Positions 1 through 7,642 of a stretch of DNA of 11,179 nucleotides are shown in pieces. A model generated the notes under the pieces. It did not search any database. It was not told the DNA's origin and saw nothing but the letters and a program-made list of their open reading frames with translations. The translations under genes and the position numbers were made by a program. Origin of the DNA: Planctomycetota bacterium (GTDB lineage: Bacteria > Planctomycetota > Planctomycetia > Planctomycetales > Planctomycetaceae); contig JAPOLP010000106.1 in assembly GCA_029977045.1 (NCBI GenBank), positions 1 through 11,179 of the forward strand, given 5' to 3'. Positions within the stretch are counted from its first letter, which is position 1. Each line of letters opens with the position of its first letter.

Positions 1-177
1 CCACTGCACAGTTGAGGCAGGCCATGCCCGGCAAACGTCCGTGTTCGAGGCGACCGTTTTGAGAATGGTCAGTCGCACCCCTGATGCCCGTCGTGGTTTT
101 CAATTCGCTGGCCACTCTCCATGCTGTGACACTGCTTTCGAGCGACTTCAGCAACTGTCCTGGCAGGAGAGAATTCG

Positions 178-1563
178 ATGCGAAGAGCTGTGCAACTTTC
201 AGTCGCGCTGGCTGTCCTGATTCTGCAGAACTCTCTGGTCGCGAATCGTGCGACGGCAGGTGTCGCCGCTCCGGAAGGCTGGACGATGGAGTCGCCGCGC
301 GACGAGATTAGACCGCAGTTCCGCTGGGAAGCAAAAGGTGGCCCGAGCCAGAACGGATCGTTCGTGATCAGTGCTGATTCGCGAGAAGGTCTCAGCGGTT
401 TCTGGCAGACGAAGCTGCCGGTCGAGGGCGGACGCCACTACCGCTTCTCGACGCAGCGCAAGACGCAGGGAATCGATCTCGTCCGGCGGGCTGGAACAGT
501 CCGCATCATCTGGCTCGACGAGAAGGGCGCCAAAGCGCTGCGCGACAAGCCAACGTTCGCGTCTTACCGTCCGGGGACTCGGCCGCGAGCGGAACCGGAC
601 TTCCCGGCAGACGTTGATGCAGCGCCATCAAAGAACGACAGCAGCGACTGGACTGAAGTCGCGGCGACGTATCACGTTCCAGAAAACGCAACGCACGCGC
701 AGGTTGAACTGCACTTCCGCTGGGGACCGCCGAACTCGTCGGTCGAATGGTCTGATGTTTCACTGCAGCCAATCGAGGCTCCCAAGCCGCGCGTCGCCCG
801 GCTGGCCACCGTTCACTATCAGCCGCGGCTTGGCAAGACTCTGAAAGAGAAACGCGAGCAGTTCGCGCCGTTCATTGCCGAAGCCGCAGAGAAGAAGGCT
901 GACCTCGTCGTCCTACCGGAGTGCCTTACGTACTACGGCACTGGGCTGAAGTATGCCGACTGTGCTGAGACGATCCCCGGTCCGTCGACCGAGTACTTCG
1001 GCGAACTCGCGAAGAAGCACGACCTGTATATCGTCGCGGGACTGCTCGAACGCGACGGGCACCTGATCTACAACGTCGCGACGCTGATCGGTCCCGATGG
1101 GAAAGTCGTCGGCAATTACCGCAAGGTGACTCTGCCACGCGGCGAGATCGAAGGCGGCATCATGCCGGGGCACGACTACCCCGTGTTTGAAACGCTGTTC
1201 GGCAAGGTCGGCATGATGATCTGCTACGACGGCTTCTTCCCGGAAGTCGCTCGCGAACTGAGCAACCGCGGCGCAGAAGTCATCGCCTGGCCGGTCTGGG
1301 GCTGCAACCCGATGCTCGGTTCCGCCCGCGCGTGCGAAAACCACGTTTACGTGATCAGCAGCACCTACACTGACGTCTCAGCCGACTGGATGATCTCCGC
1401 CGTCTTCGGCCACGACGGCAAGCCACTCGCCCAGGGCAAGGACTGGGGCAGCGTCGCCATCGCCGAAGTCGACCTCAACGAACCGCTGCACTGGCACAGC
1501 CTCGGCGACTTCAAAGCCCAGATCGAACGCCACCGCCCGGTGATTCCGGAGTTGCGGAAGTAG
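178..1563 (+). CDS. Secreted carbon-nitrogen hydrolase (nitrilase superfamily) with N-terminal jelly-roll-like region
   Basis: Predicted exported amidase/nitrilase-type enzyme of 461 residues that would hydrolyse a non-peptide C-N bond; the substrate cannot be read from sequence. A signal peptide covers residues 1-27 (Arg-rich start, hydrophobic stretch, cleavage after ATA). Residues about 30-200 form a beta-rich region resembling a carbohydrate-binding or galactose-binding jelly roll (pattern GFWQTKLPVEGGRHYRF, later WTEVAATYHVPENA). The CN-hydrolase domain follows from about 205. The expected catalytic triad is present: Glu248 in VVLPE, Lys316 in NYRKVTLP and Cys349 in MMICYDGFFPE. The ATG start is supported by AGGAGAG at 165-171, six bases upstream. 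The next gene begins 68 bases downstream on the same strand with no evident terminator between, so co-transcription is possible. Family assignment is firm. The jelly-roll call and periplasmic location are inference. Confidence 0.9.
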   Translation: MRRAVQLSVALAVLILQNSLVANRATAGVAAPEGWTMESPRDEIRPQFRWEAKGGPSQNGSFVISADSREGLSGFWQTKLPVEGGRHYRFSTQRKTQGIDLVRRAGTVRIIWLDEKGAKALRDKPTFASYRPGTRPRAEPDFPADVDAAPSKNDSSDWTEVAATYHVPENATHAQVELHFRWGPPNSSVEWSDVSLQPIEAPKPRVARLATVHYQPRLGKTLKEKREQFAPFIAEAAEKKADLVVLPECLTYYGTGLKYADCAETIPGPSTEYFGELAKKHDLYIVAGLLERDGHLIYNVATLIGPDGKVVGNYRKVTLPRGEIEGGIMPGHDYPVFETLFGKVGMMICYDGFFPEVARELSNRGAEVIAWPVWGCNPMLGSARACENHVYVISSTYTDVSADWMISAVFGHDGKPLAQGKDWGSVAIAEVDLNEPLHWHSLGDFKAQIERHRPVIPELRK

Positions 1564-1631
1564 ACATTTCGCTTACCGAATACCAACCGTACTTGTTTGA
1601 AACACTGATTGATTAAGTCACGGAGTTTGCC

Positions 1632-2876
1632 ATGCAGTCCCGCCTGTCATGTTCCCGCACTGTTCGGATCGCGTTCGTTGTTTTCAGTATTGCGGCTGTT
1701 GTGCTGCGGTCGTCGAGCGAGTCACTTGCCGAAGACTGGCCGACGTATCGGCAGGGGAATGATCGGTCGGGGGCGACTGCCGAAAACTTCAACGAGGCGG
1801 CGTCGCTGCAGTGGCGGTTTGTGGCTCCGAATCCGCCTCAGCGGGCGTGGGCCAGTGAGGAAGGCCGCACGATCGAAGGGCACATCATCAAGGACCGCGT
1901 TAAGTTCGACGACGTGTTTCAGCCGGTCGCTGCCGGTGGGCGAGTCTGGTTCGGATCGTCGTCGGACCATCAGGTTTACTGTCTGGACGCAGCGACTGGC
2001 GAGACACTGTGGACGTTCTTTACCGGCGGCCCGGTCAGGCTCGCGCCGACGTTTCACGAGAACAACGTCTACTTCGGTTCGGACGACGGGTACGCGTACT
2101 GCGTCGCGGCGGACACGGGTGAACTGAAGTGGAAACGACGCGGCGGACCGGCGGACGAGTGGTTCCTCGGTCGCGGTGAAATGATCTCCCGCTGGGCAGT
2201 CCGAACCGGCGTGATGATTCGGGATGGAATCGCGTATTTCGGTTCGGGCATCTTCCCGCACGAAAACGTCTTTCTGCACGCGGTGAATGCTCAGACCGGC
2301 GAGCCCATCTGGACACGCGACGATATCAGCGAGTCCGACGCTGGCCGCGACGACCTTTCACCTCAGGGATACCTGCTGGCCACCGACGAACTGCTGTTTG
2401 TTCCGTCCGGACGTTCAATGCCGGCGACGTTTGAGCGATCGACCGGTCGGCTGCTGCATAAGAAGACTTACAGCTGGCGATCGTCAGCTGGCGGAGTCGT
2501 CGGCGGCACGCGAGCGATCCTGGCCGACGAGCAGCTCTACTCGGGCGGTGCCCACCACATACTGGCGATCGATCAGAAGTCCGGCGACCTGGGCTTCGGC
2601 TGGTTCGAGGCCAATCAAATGGTGATCGCCGGCGACGCCGCGTACATCGCGACCGGAAGCTCGATCGCGAAGCTCAACCGGATGGAATACGCCGTCGCCA
2701 GCCGCAAGCGGCACGACCTGGAAATGAGCATCTACAGTCAGACGAGTGCTCTTCGCAGCAAGTCTGGCAAAGAAGCCGACGAACTGCGTGAGAAGATTCG
2801 CACGGCGCAGGCGGAACTCGAAAAGCTCACCGCCGTCGGCATTGCCTGGCAGGTGAAGAATCAGTCAGACGCTTAG
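1632..2876 (+). CDS. PQQ-type beta-propeller protein, N-terminal part (ends at in-frame TAG)
   Basis: First 414 residues of a large exported propeller protein. The start is the ATG at 1632, preceded by ACGGAG at 1620-1625. A signal peptide spans residues 1-33 (Arg residues, then IAFVVFSIAAVVL, cleavage after SLA), and the mature protein opens with EDWPTYRQGNDRSG, a typical opening for PQQ-binding-like repeat proteins. Blade motifs are visible, such as VYCLDAATGETLW, AYCVAADTGELKW and LHAVNAQTGEPIW. Near the end a charged helical stretch (about residues 370-400) could form a short coiled coil. The ORF stops at a TAG in the middle of what should be continuous propeller, and the following 2,721 bases stay in the same frame. 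The fragment alone would be exported but lacks most of the propeller, so it is probably part of one gene spanning 1632-5597. PQQ binding itself is not demonstrated; many such proteins bind no cofactor. Confidence 0.85.
   Translation: MQSRLSCSRTVRIAFVVFSIAAVVLRSSSESLAEDWPTYRQGNDRSGATAENFNEAASLQWRFVAPNPPQRAWASEEGRTIEGHIIKDRVKFDDVFQPVAAGGRVWFGSSSDHQVYCLDAATGETLWTFFTGGPVRLAPTFHENNVYFGSDDGYAYCVAADTGELKWKRRGGPADEWFLGRGEMISRWAVRTGVMIRDGIAYFGSGIFPHENVFLHAVNAQTGEPIWTRDDISESDAGRDDLSPQGYLLATDELLFVPSGRSMPATFERSTGRLLHKKTYSWRSSAGGVVGGTRAILADEQLYSGGAHHILAIDQKSGDLGFGWFEANQMVIAGDAAYIATGSSIAKLNRMEYAVASRKRHDLEMSIYSQTSALRSKSGKEADELREKIRTAQAELEKLTAVGIAWQVKNQSDA
2874..2876 (+). other. In-frame amber stop interrupting the PQQ-propeller gene
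   Basis: The TAG at 2874-2876 lies between codons reading QSDA and LALAGETLLVGGSDE, in the same frame as both the upstream and downstream ORFs. No insertion or deletion is needed to join them; one base substitution would restore a continuous reading frame of 1,321 codons. The stretch directly after the stop (LLVGGSDEVTGYDAATGKE) is an ordinary propeller blade cut at its start, so the stop is not a natural domain boundary. Possible explanations are a recent nonsense mutation, a base-call error, or read-through; the sequence alone does not distinguish them. Confidence 0.85.
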
Positions 2877-2921
2877 CTGGCACTGGCTGGGGAAACACTG
2901 CTCGTCGGAGGCAGCGACGAG

Positions 2922-5597
2922 GTGACCGGCTATGACGCAGCGACCGGAAAAGAGACACTGAAGCTGGCAGTCAAAGGCGAAGCTCGCGGACTCGTGTTTG
3001 CAAACGGGCACCTCATCGTCAGCACAACTGAAGGCGAAGTGTCGTGCTTCGGGAGTTCCCCGGCGAAGACAGTCGCCGATACCGGAGAGCGGCGGTTCTC
3101 GAATCCCTACGCCAACGATGCCGACTCAGCTGTCTGCGAGGCTGCTGCGGAAAAGATCATCGCGCAGACCGACATCAAACGCGGCTTCTGCCTGATCGCT
3201 GGCAGCGAGGATGGGCGGCTGGCATATGAGCTGGCGAAGCGAACTGACCTGAAGATCTACGGAATCGAATCGGACGCGGCGAAAGTCGCGGAGTCGCGGA
3301 AACGTCTCGCCGCAGCGGGCATCTATGGAACGCGAGTGACGATCCACCAGGCCGGCCTGGGCGAGATCCCGTACTCGAATTACTTCGCCAACCTGATCGT
3401 CTCCGACACGTACGTTCGCACGGGCAAGCTGCCGGAGAATGCAGAAGCTGTCATGCGGCACCTCAAGCCGCTGGGCGGCGTCGCGGTGCTCGGCACGCCG
3501 CAGGAAGGCGACGACGTCCAGAACAGCGACGTTGTGCGGCTGAACGGGCAGTTCACCGAAGGCGACCAGGTGAGCCTGAAGTCGGAGGCCGGCTGGGTCT
3601 CGCTGAATCGCGGCCCTCTGCCGGGAGCCGGGAACTGGTCACATCATTATGGCGACGTCGGTAACACGGCGGTCGTCGGCGACAAGCGAGTCAAAGGCGG
3701 GCTCGGTGTTCTCTGGTTCGGTGATCCAGGTCCTGGCGACATGGTCAACCGGCACGAAGGTGCCGTCGGGCCGCTGTCCGTCAATGGCCGGCTGTTCGTG
3801 CAGGGCGAAACAACCATCAGCGCGTACGACGCTTACAACGGCCTGTTTTTGTGGAAGTACGAGAACGAAAAGGCTCTGCGAACCGGTGTCTTTCAGAATC
3901 AGAATCCCGGCAATCTGGCGGCGTCCGACGATCGTCTGTTCCACTTCCTGAAGGACGAGTGCTTCGAAGTCGATGCTGCGACCGGCAAGGTCACGGCGGT
4001 CCATCGGCTGCCGAAGGACTACGACGACGGGATGCACGAATGGGGTTACGTCGCGCATCACAACGGAATCCTGTTCGGCACGGCGACCGTCCGTGAGGAA
4101 GTCGAAGCCCGACTGCGCCGGCGTGGCCGAACAACAGCGGACTCGACCGACGCGATCTTCGCCATCGATACGAAGACCGGCGACCACCTCTGGGCTTACA
4201 AGGGCGGCAGCATCTCGCATCACACGATCGCGCTAAGCGACGAGAACGTTTTCTTCATCGACAGCACGATCACCAGCGAAGAGCGGGCTCGGATTCTGCG
4301 TGAGGACAAATCGGAACTCGCCGTACTGGAAGGCGAAGCCCGGCAGATCGCGGAAGACCGGATGAAGAATCTCGACGCCCGGACGGCGGTGTCGCTCGAT
4401 GCCCGAACTGGCGAGAAGCGCTGGGCGGCGGGCGTAGACGTGACTGACTGTAGCGAGATCGGTATCGGCGGCGGCAAGCTGACGCTGATGCACAAGGACG
4501 GCGTGCTGATCCTGTGCGGAGCCAACGCCAACGGGCACTACTGGAACCAGTTTATCTCCGGCGAGTTCAAGCGCCGCCGCCTGGTCGCTCTGTCCGCCGA
4601 GGCGGGCTACACGATGTGGAAGAAGGACGCCAATTACCGGCACCGTCCGATCATCGTCGGCAATCGCGTTATCGCCGAACCGTGGGCGTTCGAGCTGGCG
4701 TCGGGCGACCAGATCATGCAGCAGCACCCGCTGACCGGCCAGGATGTTCCGTGGAGCATCATCCGCCCGGGCCATCACTGCGGGATGCTGACGGGCTGCG
4801 ACAACATGCTGATGTTCCGCTCGGGATACACCGGCTTCTACAACCTCGAAAACGACGAAGGCACGCGGCACTTCGCCGGACATCGGCTCGGCTGCTGGAT
4901 CAACGCGATCCCGGCCAACGGTCTGGTGATGATCCCTGAAGCCAGCGCCGGCTGCGTCTGCCAGTTCTCGATCGCGTCGACCATCGTGCTCGAACCGCGC
5001 GAAGCCCGGCGTCCCTGGACACTGGTCAGCGCGACCGGTGCCAAACTGCCGGTCCGAGAAATGTCGCTGAACTTCGGCGCTCCTGGCGATCGCCGCGACC
5101 GGAACGGCAAGCTGTGGCTGGCCTGGCCGCGACCGAATCCGCACAAGACGACGAGCCTGGACCTGACGTTTGACGTCCAGCCGAAGTTCTCCGAAGGCGG
5201 ATTCACCAGCGTCAGCGAGGACACGCATCCGGTACTCGGCACCGAGAACTCGTGGCTCTATACATCGTGGGCCAGCGGGCTCAGCGAGCTGACCGTTCCT
5301 CTGCGCGGCGAAAACGACGGTCCGGAAGCGTACGACCTGACTCTGCACTTCGCACAGATTCGTGAAGGCACGGCGAAGTTCGACGTCGAGGTCAACGGCA
5401 AGGTCGTCGTCAGCGACCTGCAACTCAGCCAGGCGGCTGACAGTCCGGCAAAAGCTGTCGTCCATCAGGTTCCGAACGTCGACATCGCCCGCAGCCTGAC
5501 GATCCGGCTGCTGCCGAAGACGTCGGACGAAGCGAAAGCCCGTCCCGTGCTTAACGCGCTGGAAGTCCGATCGCGTCAAGCGGTGGCCGAACGCTGA
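2922..5597 (+). CDS. PQQ-type propeller, C-terminal part with methyltransferase-like insert and malectin-like tail
   Basis: Continuation of the gene that starts at 1632, given here from the first available restart codon, GTG 2922 (GGAGG at 2907-2911 is a possible ribosome site). The open frame really begins at 2877. Layout over 891 residues: the remainder of a propeller blade to about 45; a Rossmann methyltransferase-like region at about 70-190, with a motif-I-like glycine segment (CLIAGSEDGRLAYELAKR, about 90-107), an acidic residue ending strand 2 (IESD, Glu116) and LKPLGGVAVLG; a long PQQ-like propeller with blades such as ISAYDAYNGLFLW and FAIDTKTGDHLW; a Cys-rich segment (HHCGM, LGCWIN, AGCVCQ); and a malectin-like C-terminal domain (LTLHFAQIREGTAKFDVEVNG). 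This order resembles large planctomycete exported proteins of unknown function. Started at the GTG it would lack a signal peptide and begin inside a blade, so it is unlikely to work as a separate protein. Whether the methyltransferase-like domain is active is unknown. Confidence 0.8.
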   Translation: MTGYDAATGKETLKLAVKGEARGLVFANGHLIVSTTEGEVSCFGSSPAKTVADTGERRFSNPYANDADSAVCEAAAEKIIAQTDIKRGFCLIAGSEDGRLAYELAKRTDLKIYGIESDAAKVAESRKRLAAAGIYGTRVTIHQAGLGEIPYSNYFANLIVSDTYVRTGKLPENAEAVMRHLKPLGGVAVLGTPQEGDDVQNSDVVRLNGQFTEGDQVSLKSEAGWVSLNRGPLPGAGNWSHHYGDVGNTAVVGDKRVKGGLGVLWFGDPGPGDMVNRHEGAVGPLSVNGRLFVQGETTISAYDAYNGLFLWKYENEKALRTGVFQNQNPGNLAASDDRLFHFLKDECFEVDAATGKVTAVHRLPKDYDDGMHEWGYVAHHNGILFGTATVREEVEARLRRRGRTTADSTDAIFAIDTKTGDHLWAYKGGSISHHTIALSDENVFFIDSTITSEERARILREDKSELAVLEGEARQIAEDRMKNLDARTAVSLDARTGEKRWAAGVDVTDCSEIGIGGGKLTLMHKDGVLILCGANANGHYWNQFISGEFKRRRLVALSAEAGYTMWKKDANYRHRPIIVGNRVIAEPWAFELASGDQIMQQHPLTGQDVPWSIIRPGHHCGMLTGCDNMLMFRSGYTGFYNLENDEGTRHFAGHRLGCWINAIPANGLVMIPEASAGCVCQFSIASTIVLEPREARRPWTLVSATGAKLPVREMSLNFGAPGDRRDRNGKLWLAWPRPNPHKTTSLDLTFDVQPKFSEGGFTSVSEDTHPVLGTENSWLYTSWASGLSELTVPLRGENDGPEAYDLTLHFAQIREGTAKFDVEVNGKVVVSDLQLSQAADSPAKAVVHQVPNVDIARSLTIRLLPKTSDEAKARPVLNALEVRSRQAVAER

Positions 5598-5646
5598 AAC
5601 GCAAGCGTTGCGTCATCAGCTGGTGGCCTGGCACTCGTTGGGCCAC
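5598..5646. terminator. Two small hairpins between convergent genes, possible bidirectional terminator
   Basis: The 53-base gap between the PQQ gene (+) and the sigma gene (-) holds two perfect inverted repeats. ACGCAA/TTGCGT has a 3-base loop at 5599-5613, and GTGGCC/GGCCAC has a 12-base loop at 5623-5646. Neither is followed by a good T-run on either strand, so classical intrinsic termination is uncertain. The position between converging genes is the main argument. Confidence 0.35.
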
Positions 5647-5650
5647 TCCA

Positions 5651-6274
5651 CTATGACGAGGACGTCTCTCCAAGAACCTCGCGGAGCTTTCGCAGCGCTC
5701 GCAGGTATCGCATTCCGGCAGCGGGCTGTGAGAGGCCGAGGGCTTCTGCGACTTCGGAATTCGTCAGGTGCTCCTGATGCCGCATTAGAATAATGTCGCG
5801 GTCGTCGTCGCCGAGTTCCTGCAGAGCGGTCAGGAAGCGCTGCTCAATTTCCCGTCGAATCGACGCGGCTGCCGGGGTGAGCTGGCCGTCGGCCAGTACG
5901 CCGTCGAGATTCAGCGATGATCGCTCGGAACTGCCGGCAGCGACCCGCTGTTCGCGATCGACGCTCCGTCGCTGAGCCCCGCGATGCCGGCGGTGCATGT
6001 CGATCAGCCGGTCTTTCGCGAGCTGCCGCAGCCAGAGATGAAACGGCATCGAGCCGCTCTTGATGAAGTCATTCAGTCGCTGACTGGCTTCGAGCAGGAC
6101 ATCCTGCACGACGTCGCTGGCATCGACTCGGGCCGCAACCGCTCGGTCCAGCCGCATCTGGATCATCTGTCGCACGGCGTTCCGGTGCCGCTCCATCAGT
6201 TCGTTGACGGCGGCAGATTCACCCTGGCGGGCGTTTTGCAGCAGCTCAGCAGTCTGTTCCGAATCCGGCCACAT
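5651..6274 (-). CDS. ECF-type RNA polymerase sigma-70 factor (planctomycete type)
   Basis: Sigma factor of 207 residues that would direct RNA polymerase to a specific promoter set. The start is taken as the ATG whose complement is at 6272-6274 (MWPDSEQTAELLQ), because family members begin just before the TxELLxxAxxGD-like helix; a weak GGA lies 8 bases upstream. The open frame continues far upstream, but that extension is antisense to cheX and looks non-coding. Region 2 covers about residues 23-97 (ARVDASDVVQDVLLEASQRL, then MPFHLWLRQLAKDRLIDMHRRH). A polar linker follows, then region 4 at about 145-200 with a helix-turn-helix (LTNSEVAEALGLSQPAAGMR). There is no additional C-terminal domain, and no anti-sigma gene or protein kinase gene lies next to it in this window. 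It is divergent from cheX and convergent with the PQQ gene, hence probably monocistronic. Family confidence is high; its signal and regulon are unknown. Confidence 0.9.
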   Translation of the reverse strand: MWPDSEQTAELLQNARQGESAAVNELMERHRNAVRQMIQMRLDRAVAARVDASDVVQDVLLEASQRLNDFIKSGSMPFHLWLRQLAKDRLIDMHRRHRGAQRRSVDREQRVAAGSSERSSLNLDGVLADGQLTPAAASIRREIEQRFLTALQELGDDDRDIILMRHQEHLTNSEVAEALGLSQPAAGMRYLRALRKLREVLGETSSS

Positions 6275-6547
6275 CCAATCAATCCATTCCAGAAGCTCGA
6301 ACTTCAACCACCGCAGCGTATCGCGGGACGACTTTCGTTTCGCCTCTGATCGCCCGCTGGCGAAAGCCCGCCGCGAGAAATGCCTGCCGGGCGGGAGGGA
6401 GTTACCTGTATCGAGCGATTGTCCGAGCGGAAAGGCCGTTCCTGCCGGCCTCGCCCGGAATCGTCGAGCTATGGTCACTTCTGTCCGGCAGCTGGAGCGG
6501 TTGCCGTGAAACTGAATCAACTCGCGAACCAGCCGGAGCTGCGTCAG
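6275..6547. other. Divergent intergenic region between sigma gene and cheX
   Basis: These 273 bases must hold the promoters of both divergent genes, but I cannot point to a convincing -35/-10 pair. A small perfect hairpin, AGGCCG/CGGCCT with a 7-base loop, lies at 6433-6451 in the presumed cheX leader. Open frames cross the region (for example a plus-strand frame leading into cheX from 6380), but their translations are Arg/Ser/Pro-rich and look like GC-driven artefacts. Confidence 0.35.
6535..6538 (+). promoter_or_regulatory. Ribosome binding site deciding the cheX start
   Basis: GGAG at 6535-6538 sits 9 bases before ATG 6548. An alternative in-frame GTG at 6506 has GGAGCGG at 6494-6500 but would add 14 residues with no family character, so the ATG is preferred. 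Confidence 0.5.
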
Positions 6548-7054
6548 ATGGATGTCTCCTTCATTAACCACTTCATCGAATCTGCGACGAACGTCTTCGA
6601 CACGATGCTCGGCATTCAGATCACGCGAAAGTCGCTGTCGCTGAAGGATTCGCCCGCACCGACGCACGAAGTGTCCGCCATTATCGGGCTCTCCGGTCGG
6701 GTCAGCGGAAGCGTTGTGGTCAGTTTTTGCACAAACGTCGCTCTGAAGGGTGCCGGTGAGATGCTGCTTACCGAGTACGACGACGTTAACGCGGAAGTCG
6801 TTGACGCGGTTGGCGAACTGACCAATATGATCGCCGGCGGTGCGAAGGCGGCGATGGACAACATGGAGTTGTCGCTCGGCCTGCCCAACGTCGTCTGCGG
6901 CAAGGATCACAAAATCTTCTTCCCCGGAAACGTCAAACCGGTTTCGGTCGGCTTTGACACTCCCTGGGGCGAAATGGCCATTGATGTCGGCTTCAACGAA
7001 GTCCTGGAAGGCAGCCTTGAAAGTGTTGCCGCTCAGGAAACCGTTGGCGTCTAA
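6548..7054 (+). CDS. cheX: CheX-like chemotaxis phosphatase
   Basis: Cytoplasmic protein of 168 residues in the CheC/CheX/FliY phosphatase family, which removes phosphate from CheY-type receivers. The family hallmark ExxN is present in DAVGELTNMIAGGAK, with Glu90 and Asn93 on the predicted catalytic helix. The rest matches the CheX pattern: an N-terminal helix MDVSFINHFIESATNVFDTML, a strand pair around IIGLSGRVSGSVVVSF, and a C-terminal strand with PWGEMAIDVGF. No transmembrane segment or signal peptide is seen. The start is ATG 6548, chosen on its ribosome site and on family-like sequence beginning there. The CheY-like receiver gene lies 87 bases downstream on the same strand, which is its obvious partner and suggests an operon. 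Family call is strong. A role in motility rather than another phosphosignal pathway is not established by the sequence, because no receptor or CheA is nearby. Confidence 0.88.
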   Translation: MDVSFINHFIESATNVFDTMLGIQITRKSLSLKDSPAPTHEVSAIIGLSGRVSGSVVVSFCTNVALKGAGEMLLTEYDDVNAEVVDAVGELTNMIAGGAKAAMDNMELSLGLPNVVCGKDHKIFFPGNVKPVSVGFDTPWGEMAIDVGFNEVLEGSLESVAAQETVGV

Positions 7055-7141
7055 CGAACACGTTTTCATTCACTTGTCCTGACGGCACGCAAGTGACCAT
7101 CAGACTGCTTCAGAGTGTGCCTGTCACAGGAGAATACGCAG

Positions 7142-7513
7142 ATGAAGATTCTTCTCGTCGATGATTCCGGAACCATGCGAGCCATTCAGAAACGCTGCCT
7201 GTTCAAGCTGGGCGTTGCTGAAGATGACGTTGTCGAAGCCGACAACGGCCAGACCGGTCTCGCGGAGTTTGAAAAAGACACCTTCGACATCGTTATGACT
7301 GACTGGAACATGCCGGTCATGGATGGCCTGACGATGCTCAAGGAAATCCGTTCGCGCAACGCGGACATCCCGATCATCATGATCACGACCGAGTCCGAAC
7401 GGGCTCGCGTTGTGGCCGCGATTGAAGCTGGTGTTTCAGACTACCTCGTCAAGCCTTACACCGCTGACGCACTGAACGCCAAGCTCGAGAAGTGGGTCCC
7501 GACGTCTGTCTAA
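7142..7513 (+). CDS. Single-domain CheY-like response regulator
   Basis: A stand-alone receiver domain of 123 residues with no output domain. All phosphorylation-site residues are present: the acidic pair Asp7-Asp8 (ILLVDDSG), the phospho-acceptor Asp54 (IVMTDWNMPVMDG), the switch Thr82 (IMITTES) and the conserved Lys104 (YLVKPY). Tyr101 occupies the switch aromatic position. The start is ATG 7142 with AGGAG at 7128-7132, nine bases upstream; an in-frame GTG at 7115 lacks support. It follows cheX in the same direction, so CheX probably dephosphorylates it. With no kinase in the window, the phosphodonor must be encoded elsewhere. It could act on a flagellar motor as CheY does, or relay phosphate in another pathway. 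I leave the symbol empty because a CheY role is not proven. Confidence 0.92.
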   Translation: MKILLVDDSGTMRAIQKRCLFKLGVAEDDVVEADNGQTGLAEFEKDTFDIVMTDWNMPVMDGLTMLKEIRSRNADIPIIMITTESERARVVAAIEAGVSDYLVKPYTADALNAKLEKWVPTSV

Positions 7514-7642
7514 GCCGTCGGCCCCGCTGTCCTGAACGCCGGCGGAGTTGCGCCGTCGCGTTCCCTGCCGCCCCTGGTTGTTGATTAGGGCGGGCTTCCC
7601 CGCGCTGCAGCGCTTCTCGCGCACCCGATACCTGAAACCCAG

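Noticed and set aside
1..177. Possible tail of an upstream gene ending at TGA 60-62, or other frames through the first 177 bases
   Set aside because: Only about 19 codons are visible before the stop and they show no recognisable motif; the remaining frames look non-coding.
2874..2876. TAG as a pyrrolysine codon
   Set aside because: No evidence of pyrrolysine machinery in the window, the protein family is not one known to use it, and the other TAG stops here (for example 1561-1563 and 10926-10928) appear to be normal terminators.
4233..5579. 448-codon open frame on the minus strand inside the PQQ gene
   Set aside because: It is antisense to a gene with clear propeller, Cys-rich and malectin-like motifs. 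Its translation has no recognisable domain and is typical of GC-rich codon bias on the opposite strand.
6380..6547. N-terminal extension of CheX from 6380
   Set aside because: The added residues are Arg/Ser/Cys-rich with no family character; ATG 6548 has a ribosome site and starts the conserved helix.
6275..7069. N-terminal extension of the sigma factor to 472 residues
   Set aside because: The extra residues are antisense to cheX and unlike any sigma domain. Family-like sequence starts at the ATG complementary to 6272-6274.
7070..7096. Inverted repeat TCACTTG/CAAGTGA between cheX and the receiver gene
   Set aside because: Only 7 pairs with a 13-base loop and no T-run; could be chance or a minor mRNA structure, too weak to call a site.
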